A DNA stretch of 64,000 nucleotides from Verrucomicrobiota bacterium (GTDB taxonomy: Bacteria > Verrucomicrobiota > Verrucomicrobiia > Limisphaerales > UBA11320), in assembly GCA_016199985.1 (NCBI GenBank), contig JACQFQ010000002.1, forward strand, positions 31,471-95,470, given 5' to 3'. The first letter of the stretch is position 1, and every line of letters begins with the position of its first letter. The position numbers and the translations under genes were made by a program. The notes under the pieces are model-generated. The model was given only the letters and a program-made list of their open reading frames with translations. It was not told the DNA's origin and did no database searches. Positions 8,570 to 20,500 of this stretch are shown piece after piece.

Positions 8570-11500
8570 GTGGGATCTGGCATCGCTTCCAAGATCCCAC
8601 TGATTCACCGTTCGAGCTTCGCCAGGCGAATCGTTGCGCCCGCGAACGCCGCCCGGGACTCTATGATACAGTCGTCAGTTCAGGACATGTTCGCGCTGGA
8701 GCCGTTAGAGCCGCGAGTTTTGCTCGCGGCGGACTCTCTGATTGACGCGTCGAGTCTTCTCCCTTCGGGGGCCCCAAGTTCTGAGGCGACAGTCGCAGTG
8801 GAGGTCATCAGTGCCCCCAGCCCGCAGGAGGAAGGAGTCGCGTACGATCCTGCCCAGCGGATCGAGGACATCTTCAACGTCGCCACATCTCCGGCGGTGA
8901 CCGATGTGGTAGTCGGTGAACCCGTAGATCGGTCCGCTGCCCTGGCAGCGCTTGTGCCAGACGGTTCACTGGAGTCGCACGCTCCTGTCCCAGGGCCGCC
9001 TGCGGAGGCAAGCCCCAAAGCGGATGAACTGACGGAGACACTTCACGCCGCCAATGGCCCGCCGGAGATTGAGCGGACACCTTTGGAGTTCTCGACCGCG
9101 GTTTGGGGAATTCACGATCTCTTGTTGCGGACGGTTGGTGGAGATCTCGAGTTGCTTGCCCGCGCAGACCTTTCTTCGCCTTTGGTCTCTCGCCCGCTCG
9201 ACGAGATCAGCGATGTGAGGATTCTTGGGGCGGACAACATCGATGACACACTGACCATCGATCTCACGGACGCTCCGTTGCCGTCTGTCCATTTTGCAGG
9301 GGGCGTTGGGGGTTCAGACCGCCTTGTGTTGCGGGGTTCTTCAAGCGCTTCAGTAACCCACACCCTTTCGCACGACCTTGGCGCGATCAGCACGGTTCTG
9401 ATCCAGGCGGGAGAGGGGTCTTCGACAATCGAGCACTCGGACGTTGAATCGATCGTGGACGACTTGGTCGTCGAGAATCGGGTTTTCACGACCGTGGGGA
9501 GCAACGCGGACGACCTGGAGTTGGGGAATAATGGGGACGGTGGCAATCAGGTCTCTCGACTTCACAGTGTTTCCTCGGGCCTGACGGTGGATTTCCGGAA
9601 TCCAAAGGCGAGTCTCACATTGAATACCGGGGAAGGGGACGACTTGATCCGTGTCGCGACTCCGCTCAATGACGGGACTGGGAGTTCTTGGACGATCGAC
9701 GGTGGCGAGGGAACAAACACGCTGTTCGGTCCTGGGGTCGACAGCGAGTGGCGTCTGAGTTCGGCCAATGGAGGCACGCTCAATGGGATTCAATTCACTC
9801 GGATCGGAGACCTGGTGGGTGCGGCGGACAACAAGGACACGTTTATTTGGGGCAGAAGTGGTGCGTTGACGAGGGGCATCCAAGGGGGCTTGGGCGGTTT
9901 TGACAGCCTATTGCTCGAAGGTGATCGTTCTCCGACCCTCGTCTACAACTTCACCGATCTCCACTCCGGTTCCGTTGCGAAGGATGGAAACACGCTGACC
10001 TATGCCGGCCTGGAGCCACTTTCGACGATCTTCGATCCTCTTCCGGAGGCCGCCAACGATATTGTGCTCAACTATGATGTGGATCATGAGCAGCGGCTGA
10101 CTATCCAAGCCGGGCCGGCGGGCCAAATCTCCGTCACTAGCGACTCCGCTGAGGTGGTCACTTTCAATTTTCCGACCAGGTCGCTGACCATCAACGGGAG
10201 CCGGTTTGCGGATCACATCACGCTGGAGAGTTTGGGCTTTGGATTCAATGCCGACTTGACGATTCACGCTGGGGCGGGCAGCGATGAAATCATTGTCCAC
10301 GCCCTCACCGGCGTAGGGAACTACACCTTCGATGGTGGGACCGACGGGGGTGATGTGCTTCGTCTATCGGGCCATGATCATATGACCTTGACGGACACCA
10401 CACTCACTACGGGCACGGCGCTGGCCACTCTTCCCACGGATGTGAATGTGACCCGCGCGCCCGGGAACCAGATCGAGACCGCCATCGCCATCAATCCTGC
10501 CAATCCCAAGAACATCATCGTAGCGCCAAGCGACGCGCCCGGATTGGCGGGAGGTCCGGGATTTGAAATCCCAGGTAACGGAGTGGATGACGACGGCGAT
10601 GGAGCCGTGGATGAATCTATCGATGTGCCAAACGGGAAAGATGACGATCATGACGGACTCATTGACGAACCGAACTATCATGCGACGATTTGGGTGACGT
10701 TCGACGGTGGGGCGACGTGGAGGCCGCGGGTCATTCCCATGCCTTTGGACGCCCCGGGCAAGCCTCGAGGGGATCCGAGCATCGTATTCAGCCGCGACGG
10801 GAGCCGGGTCCTGTATTCCTACATGATTACCCGCCTTGGTACGCCTCCAGACACTGGCGACCCGCAAACCGCGGTTGCCACAGCCCTTTCCCGCGACGGT
10901 GGGGCCACCTGGCTGGCTGCGGACGCGGCCGTGGTCGGGAACGTGTTCGCCCCGTTCAGCGACGACAAGGATTTCCTCGCTGTCGGGCCCGACAGGACGA
11001 ACCCAGCTCAAGACCGTTTCGTCATCGCGTTTAGCCGGCTTGTCTTCGATCTCGACGGGATCGTGACATATACGTCGCTGAACGGAATCGATTGGACTCG
11101 CTCTACTGGCATCGTGAGCGATAAAACGGCCGCTGAAGGGGACATGATCGACGCAATTCCCGCAATCGGGCCCAAGGGACAGGTCTATCTTGTGTGGGAG
11201 GACACCCAGACCCGTGGCGTGGGAAGGATTATGTTCGACGTTTCGATGGACGGCGGACTGACATGGGGTCAGCCGCCGAACGGAGACAGGGAGATCTACA
11301 CGGGCAATTTGAATCTGGAGCAAGATCCGTTCAACGGGGGCCACGCATATGCAATTCCTGCTCAGCCGTCGCGGTCGCGAGGAATTCCGATGGCCTTGTC
11401 CATGGACGTGGACCGTAGCGGAGGACCTCACAACGGTCGAATCTACGTGTCGTTTACTGACCAGGCGGACTTGGATCATGACCCGGACGCCTTCAACGCC

Positions 11501-14500
11501 TTCGACCATAACGACACGGATATCTTCCTGAGAGCCTCGGACGATGAAGGGATTCACTGGGATGCCTTGGGGTCCGAGCCGGTCCGTGTGAGTCATTCCT
11601 CGGCCCCTGGCAGCAGCCAGTTTCTCGGCTGGATGGACGTCGATCAGCGGACGGGGTACGTCGGAGTGGGCTGGTATGACACCACCAACGATGTGGGGGT
11701 GCCGGGGCTGAACAGCACCAACAACACTCCCAACGATGATGTTCAGATGCGGGCTTCCATCAGCGTCGATGGAGGGGTGACCTTCGCGCCGAGTATCCAG
11801 GTTGCGCACGACTCTTCCAACGCCGCGCGTGCCGCCCCCAGCATGAACTTTGGAGAATACAATGGTGTGGCGTTTCTGGACGGAGTCCTGCACCTGGCGT
11901 GGGCGGACAACTCCAATAGCACGGGGGACAATCCGGATGGCAAGAACAGCGACGAGATCTATTACAGCCGCGTTTTCCTAAAGCCGATCATCTTGGGTGG
12001 GATCGAGCGCGCCGTTCTCTCGGGGCGGTCGCTCGACGCGACGGGTTTCGGTGGCCAAGTAGTTTTTACCTCCGACATGCCCGAATGGGTCGAGCAGGGA
12101 CCCAATCCCTTCACGAGCGCAGCGGAGGGCCCAACACGAATCGCGGATCCCGTGGCCGGGGCTATCCAGGCGGTTGTGGTCGATCCCACGGATCGATTCA
12201 CGATGTATCTCGGGACGGTCAACGGTGGAGTTTGGCGGAATACGGGCAGCCAGCAGGTCTTCTTCAAATCGGAGGAAGCAAAGTTGGATTCGGACGACAC
12301 ATCGGTACTCGACGCGTTCGCCCGCTTTCTCGAAACCCACCCACAGCTCACGGTTGAGATCGGGGGGCACACCGATTCGCAAGGGGATCGGCCGTACAAT
12401 CTCGATCTTTCGAGACGACGCGCGCAGGCGGTCTGGGACTACCTTGTGAATACGCGGCGAATTTCAGCCAGCCGGCTCACGATGGTTGCCTATGGAGAAG
12501 ATCGCCCCGTGGCGTCGGGTGGCGTCTCCGGTGATCAACCGCTAAATCGACGAGTCGAGTTGCTGGTCAACCAGTGGGAGCCCTTGACGGACGCCTTTCC
12601 TTCTCTCTCGATCAACTCTCTTGCCATCAGCCCCCTCGACCATCAAGTGATCTATGCCGGGATTGGGAAGGGGAGTAGCTTTTTAAATATCGGCGGCCTA
12701 GGCGGTGGGTTGCTCTACAGCAACGACCGCGGGGATTCCTGGCGACTCATCGGGCAGCGCGAGTTTCATGCACTGACCATCACGAAAGTGCTGCCCACCA
12801 CGATCACCACCGCGGACGGACGCCAGGTTGTCTTCGTCGCCACTTACGATGTGGATGCGGACGGAGACGGGGCGCTTGAGGATTGGGGAGGAGTTTTCCG
12901 ACTGGAAGTCGCGCCCGATGGTGCGACACGGATTAAGAAGATTTCGAATGACGGGAACGGGCTTCCCGCTGGGAGTTACACAGACCTCGTCCTTGTTCCG
13001 GGAATCTCGGGCGATCCGCTCCACCCGGCGGTCGTTTACGCCGCGAATCCTGCCTTTGGGATCTTCCAATATGTCGAGGGCCCTGACAACCTGTGGCAGC
13101 CGGTGAATTCCGGTTTTCTATTCGGAGCCGATCAGGACCTGGATGGACGCGACGACCTCTTGCAGAAGGCCTGGACGGTCAAGTTAGCGCTGCATCCGGG
13201 TAGCGGCACTCTCTATGCCGCGGTGATCGGGCCTGTGGACGGCAATGGCTTGTTCCAGCTCGCAGGTAGTGCGAAGGGATTGATCGCCGTGTTCAAGTCG
13301 AAGGATTACGGCAGGAGCTGGGCGCCCATGCCAGTTCCTACCTCTGTTGACAACGGAACTCGTTATGGGCTGAACACACGTGGGAACGGGAACCTGCATT
13401 TCTCAATCGCCGTGGATCCAACCGATCCCAACGTGGTGTATCTCGGGGGAGATACGCAAGGCACACTCACGAACAACTCCGCCGGTCTTAGGGATTGGTT
13501 GGGCCGCGTCTTTCGCTGGAACCCGACGACGAACGTCTGGACTCAACTTGTCGGCACCAACGCCAACCAGACCGGCCCGCATGCGGATTCGCGGGGCATG
13601 GTATTTGCCACGGACTACGTCCTCCTCGAGGTTGATGATGGCGGGCTCTATCGCTTGCAGAATCCACGGGGCGAGAACGAACAGGGAATTCGACAGTGGG
13701 CATCGCTCAATCGAGAACTACGAATCACGGAGGCTATTAGGGTCGGCTTCGATCCCTTGAACAGCGACATCCTGGTCGGTGCGCAGGATAACGGGGCGGC
13801 GTTTCAGGCGGGGAATTCTGACCTCGTGGATAACGATGGCGACGGAGTGATTGACGAGCCGGATGAGCGATTCCTCTGGAAAGGTAGAGCAGTCGGTGAC
13901 GGCAACAGCCAAGCAGCGATTCTTTACGACGCCAATGGGGATAAGGCAGAGGACGGGGTCTTGCGCTACGCGTTGTTCAATGATCTGAAATCGCTGTTTG
14001 TATTTGAGTTTGCCGCTGACGGCGCTCAGATCGATGCCAATGGCACGGCTCCGGGACTGGCGGCGTCTATCGGATTCAGGAGCGGCCCTGGTGCAGCACT
14101 CTACAGCGGCTTGAATGCGCTGGACGCAAAAATGGGATTCAGTCTCGTGCCGATGGTTGTAAACTCTCTTGATCCCAGCCGGATGCTGGTCGGGTTCAAT
14201 GGGATTTACGAAAGCTTCGGCAGCAGGCTGGCTCCGGGTCATGACCGAGTTCTGCCGTTGGAATACGTGCGAGAGATTCAAACAGGGCCGGGCGTTGTCA
14301 CGTCCCTGGTTTATGGCGGTCGCGTCGGCCGGACAGAGAATCGTGATCTCATCATCGCATCTCGAGGAACCAAGATTCTTGTGCGGACCACGGCGGACGG
14401 TGCCTTCGCAGAGCGTGTTGTCCCAGGTGCCTCTGAGATTCGTGACATCACGGTGGATCCCGACAACTGGAAGGTTGTCTATGTGGCGGATGCCCGAGGA

Positions 14501-17500
14501 GTGTATCGCATCGATGATGTCACCGACAACTCCAAGCCATGGGTAGACATCACTGATAATCTCCACGCCATCGGACAGCCCCAACTCTACGCGATTGAAT
14601 ATGTGCCGAAGGGCCAAGGCGTCTTGCTCGTCGGCGGACCCGGCGGGGTGTCGCGTCTCATCAACCCCCGATCGGCGGGCCGCACAGCTCTGTGGACTCG
14701 GTTTGGGACCGGTTTACCGAACGCGCCCGTCCTTGATCTTCGGTTCGACTACGACTTCGGGGGGCGAGCCGGTGGCTCTGAGGTGTTGATCGCGGGCACC
14801 CTTGGCCGAGGCGCATGGATGATTAGCGGCGACGACATGCAGAGCATCGCGACACCGGCCGAGCTCAAGATCTATGGGACAAACCGCGACGACGACTTCA
14901 AGCTTGCTGTCAACCCCGCCAATCCACTGCTATTCGATTTCTTTGATCTCTCCAGCAGCTCCACCACTCCTGTGATCTCGGCTCGCGGCGCCAGTTTCGA
15001 GCAGGTCCAGATCTTCGGCCGCGGCGGGTCCGATACACTCACCATGGATCACTCCAACGGGGCGATTCCCGTCACCGGAGGGATTTACTATGACGGCGGG
15101 GAGCCGACCTCGAACCGGCTTGTGCTGACCGGCGGTTTGGTCGCGTCGCACACATCCTTCACCACTTCGAGCGGCCTCAAGATCCACGAGATTACAGACA
15201 TCGACGCGAACTTGGAGCGGATCGTGGCCGACAACGTTCAGACAGTCGACGTTGGGAGTCTGCCCGCGCCGCTCCACAATGTGTTTGGGACTCTCAGCGG
15301 GGGGTTCCACTCGCTCGTGACCCTGCTGACGTTCTCGGAGGAGCTGGCGGTCGAACTCCCATTCCTTGGCGATTCGCTGGGCCGCGCCTTGAACGGCTTC
15401 ACGACGGTCGGGTCCGAGGGCATCTCGTCCCCCGCTGGCGGCTCTGCGTCCGAGATCGAACCGGCGGCAGGCAACTCAAGCCAGGCCTTGATGTTGCTCC
15501 GAAGGTTCTTCGAGTCCGGCCATGGAGCGTTCCTCCTGAGCAACATCTCGGGGTTCACAACTCTGAGCCAGTTACGTGCCGCCCTGGAGGGACTCGACTA
15601 CATCGACAACGTCACTATTACCGGGGAGGCGGCAACAGGCTTCGAGTTTACGCTCTCCGATGTCACAAAGACATTCACCGGTCGTGCCGACCTGGACCTC
15701 GATTTGCTCAACGGGGCAATCCAGGTCGAGGGCTCGATCGATATCCGCGCCGATGTCACGCTCAACCTGATCTTCGGCGTGGACGATACCCATGGGTTTT
15801 ATATCAAGTCGAATGGACAACCGATGCTGACGATCAGCAACATCCGTGCGGGTGCGGGGGATGATGTTGCAGCCAGCGGGCAATTCGGTCTGCTCGGGGT
15901 TACGCTGTCACAGGTCACATTGGCGATGGATCCTGAAGTGCGCTTCCAGATCGACGTCGAGGAAGAGGGTGGAGATGGCTTTATAGACATTCCTGAGCTG
16001 AGTTCAGACCCGGCGCGGTATGTTCATGCCAAATTGGTCGGTCATCCGAGCGATGCGGTCGGCGATGTGCACTTCACAGGCATCTTCGACGCAGCATCCT
16101 ATCCGACCGGCGAAGCAGCGCCGGTGCCGGTTACCGACGGGGTGATTAACGCGATCTGGGATGACGTCGCCAAGCCCGGTTTGGCCCAGGTCGCGTCCGG
16201 CAGCGCGAGCGGAGAGATCCTGCTTTCTTTTGCGCGGGGCACCGCCGATGGTTTGGTTGGCGGGTTGACCGACTTTGCGGGTGATTTGAAGCAGTCGCTC
16301 AACGCCGATGCTTTTGGCATTCCCATTTTCCTCACAGGTGTCAGCCTGGGTCAACTTTTCGGCAGCGCGCCTGACCCAATGACCGACCCAATGATTCGCC
16401 AGCCTTCGGGGTCGTTCGAGCAGCAGTTCGCCGATCTGGTCAAGGCTATTGGTCAGCGGTTGGCGCTTGGCGGTGAGAGGCCTACGTTGCAAACACTGCT
16501 CTTCAGCGTCGCGGAAGCGCTGGGAACCAGTCCCGCTGATTTGCCAATGACGATCACCGGGGCCGGTGCCGACCAGTCCGTTGAGTTTTCTTTGCGGTTC
16601 AAGCCGGCACCGCTGACATTCTCTCGCCACTTGGTCTTTGGTGACGCCATCCCCGGCTTGGAACTTGCGGCGGGGGGTGAGTTGAAGATCACGATCGCTC
16701 CGGAGTTTCATTTACCGATCGGATTTCGACTGGGCCCCGACGTGGCTGCGAACGAGCGCCTCTATTTGGTTGCAGACGATACGCCAGAGTTATCACTTGC
16801 GTTTACTGCTGCTCTGGATGATCCCCAGCTGTCTGGCACCTACCTCGGCGCGATGTCGGTCTCGTTAACCGAGAACCCGGCCGTCACCCCCAACCGTGGA
16901 ATCCAGTTCAGCGGCGTGGCCCGGCTCAACGTCATCGATCCGGGCACGGTCGCAGCGGATGGACGGATCGTGCCCGCTGAATTGAGCTCGGGGAACCTGG
17001 CGAACCTCTTCGTCCCCGGCATTGATGCAGCCCTGGACATCGACGGCCTCACGATAGCGGCCCAAGGCGTCGGTGGTGCGATTACAATCAGGTTGGATCG
17101 TGGCGAGGCCGGCGTGGTCCACGGGGCGGCGGATTGGGCCGGGCTTGCTGCTCACCTTCAGGTCGAGAATTCCCTCGAATTGCCAACCGACGTGCCGATC
17201 CCCGGTTTTGCCAAGGAGGCGCTGCTCTCCGGCTTGCTCGAGGTGGTGGGCTTGGCGGACAAACTGGACGATACCTCGCCATTTACCGCCTCATTGCCCG
17301 TTCTAGGAACCAGCCTTGGGCGGGTGCTGGAACTTCCCGATCGGTTGCGGCGATCGCTCTACGATCCGGTCAATAACTACTTCGCGAACGATCCGACGCC
17401 GACTCTCTCCGAGTTGGTCCGGGTCGTTCAATCGCAGGTTCCCTCGTTCACCGGCTCGCCGACGGACGGTCCATCCGGCAGCCACAAGCTCCGGTTCAGC

Positions 17501-20500
17501 CTCAACATCGATGAAAGCATCCATCGCGATGTTCCGATCGACTTGGGGAGCCAGGCCGCCGGGCTTGGGATGAGCGCTGATGGCAACGGAACGGTCACAT
17601 TGGATGTCGGTCTCAAATCGTCCGGACCGTTTGTGTTCGAGATCGATCTGGGATCGGACCTCAGTGTGGCTGAGCGCTTCAGCCTTCTTCTGCCGACCAC
17701 ACTGACCGTGACGGGATCCGTCGAGGTCGTGGACGCCAACTTCCGGTTGGGCGCCGGATTTGTGCAGGGAGGCGTCAGCCACGGCCGCATCATTCTGAAG
17801 CCTAGGATCACGGCGGCTTTCCGGGCGCCGAGCGGAGAAACCGCGTTGACGCTGGAGGAACTCCTCACTGGAGGCTTGACCGATTTGGTGGAATTGAACG
17901 CCACGGGCGCGTTCGACTCCGTCTTGCCGATCCAAGCCAGCTTGAACGGAGCACCGGTCGGCGGCGGTCCGACGCCGACCCTCTACATGTCGGACGCGAA
18001 CCTTTTCAGCGACGCGGATCCGTTTGTCTTCGATCCAGAGAACTTTGATTCGTTGCTGAACTTCGGGGATCTCACGCCGGAGGCGCTCCTGACACAGCTG
18101 CGCTCGCTGGCGACCGCGTTTGGCGGGTTGGGGCACTCGGGAATCCTCGACTTCGCGCTTCCATTCACCGGTGGACGCGAATTCGGGGAGTTCTTCGACC
18201 TCGGCTCGGTAATTAGCGATCGGCTCATCAGTCTCTTGGAATCGACTCCAAACGGAGCCCCCAATTTCACCAGCCTCGAAGAACTGCTCCAACGCTTGGC
18301 GCCCATCAAAGGGGTTGATGTCACCGTGGGGAAGGCGGAGGTGGCGCCGGCGTCGTCACCCCAGATTCAGAGCCTCTTCACCATTCCCATCCGGCTGGTG
18401 AAGGTGTTCGATTTCGATTCGAGTCAGCCCGGTGATCAGCCACTTCGCTTGCCGATCGATTTCGGGCTGGACCTGTCGCCCCTGAGCGAGATCAGCACTC
18501 AGAGCGAGTTCACCCTGGACGCACGGGTCTCCGTCGATCTCGTCCTGGGTCTTGATCTTGGGAAGAATGCGGCGGGCGGCGTCTCTGACCGCATCTTTCT
18601 CCAGAAACCAGAGGTGACGGCGACGGTCACGCTCTCGGCGCCCGACATCGCGGCGTCAGCGAAGCTCTTCGAGTTTGTTGAGACGCGGCTCGCCAACGGC
18701 CATGCCGCGATGGTGGCCACTGCCAGCATGAGCCTCAAGGATCCTGGGACCGTTGCCAAGGACGAGCGCATCAGCCTGAGTGAGTTGATCGACGGCGTCG
18801 GCAATCCGAGCAGCCTGGTCACGCCAGTGCTTACTGGCTTCGCGAATGTGACGCTTCCGGTCCACGCCGACTTGGCCGGAGTGAGTCTGTCGACGGGCAA
18901 TCCTCAACTGTTGATCGATTGGCCTGAACTGTTCTCTCCTTCGACACTCCATGTGGATGCCAGCTCGCTGGCAGGTTTGGTGGACTTCAAGCATCTTACC
19001 TATAAGGACATCATCACGATGTTGCAGAATGTCGTGAAGCGGTTGAAATCGATCGAGTCGTTCAGCTTCCTGAACGAGAAGCTGCCGCTCATCGACACCA
19101 GCGTCGGCGACCTGGTGGATTTCGCCGATGAGATCGCCGACACGATCGTCTACTTCCAACAGCATCCCCCTCACAAGCTCAGCGACATCGTTGATGTGCT
19201 CAACGGTCAGCCGCCGTCAGACGGGTCGGGCGCCGCGCCGTCGCAAGCGGGGTTGCCCTCTCACCGCTGGCAACTCTCGTTCGACACCGAGCGTCGGCTC
19301 CTGCGCGTCGATTTCACCTCTGAGAAGCCCACGCTATACAAGCGAGAGTTGCGGATCGATCGTGGCTTGCTCGGCGACGTGGGCAGCATTGTGGACCTGA
19401 GCGGTTCCGCCATGCTCAGTATCGAGACGAGCACGGACTTGAATCTGTCCTTCGGCCTCGACCTGAACGATCCCGCGGGGCCGGCGCCGGTGATCTTCGA
19501 CAGCAGCAAGCTTTCCGTTAAGCTGAGAGTGATCGCATCGGATGTTAACTTCTCCGCTGGGCTCGGGCCTCTCGGACTTGTCATCAGTCACGGCCATCTT
19601 GTGCTCGACCGCGATGGGAACTCGGCCACGGACGACATGGCGGAGTTCGCGATTAGCCTGGCCAACGCTCCCGGAGACCATCTCTACGCGCTTGACGAGT
19701 TCGATCTGGCGAACGTTCAGATGAGCCTGACAGGAGGGATCCAGGCAACCTTCCCGATGTATTCTCCGACGGTCAATCCGGGCAATCGGCTTGGCCCTGA
19801 CGACTTCAGTCTCACCATCCATGATCTGAAGGCATTCCTGCTGGGCGCTCCCAATGCCCTCACCGTCACGACTCCGGACTTCACGACGCTGCTCGACCGC
19901 TTGGATCTCACCCATCAGATGGGCTCGTTGGCGAGCGGGCTCGATGGCGTTCTCCTGCTGTTGCAAGAGGCTCTCAGCAGCGAAGTGTTCGCGCGCTCTT
20001 TGCCCTTGGTGGGTGATCAGCTCAAAGACGCCGCCCACTTCATCGAGGATTTGCGAACTCATCTGCTCGGGCCGCTTGCGGGAGCCGCCGATCTGCAGAA
20101 TGTGCGGCAGCAGTTGTTTCTGGTTCTCGGTCCGTCGGGGTTGGGAGTCTTGCGGGACGGTCCGGATGTTGGAACCGATGTGGGTCTCAGTGACGTCGTT
20201 CTGGACGACCAGACCCCGGATCATTTCCAGTTCAATCTCAAACTGGGTGGCACCGTAAAGGGCCCCGAGGTCCCCATCGGCTTCGATCTGGGTCTCCCCG
20301 CCATCGGCCTCACGCTGAAGGGCGAGGTTCAGGTACAGCTCGACTGGGAGATCCAACTGGGGTTCGGGCTGAGCAGGACCGACGGGTTCTATTTGGACAC
20401 CGCGGCCAAGGATCGATTCGGCGCAACCGTGCCGGAGTTGACGGTCGCCGTCAGCGCCACGATCCCAGGCTTTGACGGCACGGGAAACCTCGGCTTCCTG

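Noticed and set aside
10364..11893. A 509-codon minus-strand ORF and similar long ORFs (19334-20806, 25865-27523, 28520-29887) opposite the giant gene
   Set aside because: High-GC shadow frames antisense to well-recognised propeller, repeat and RTX regions; arginine-rich with no domain of their own.
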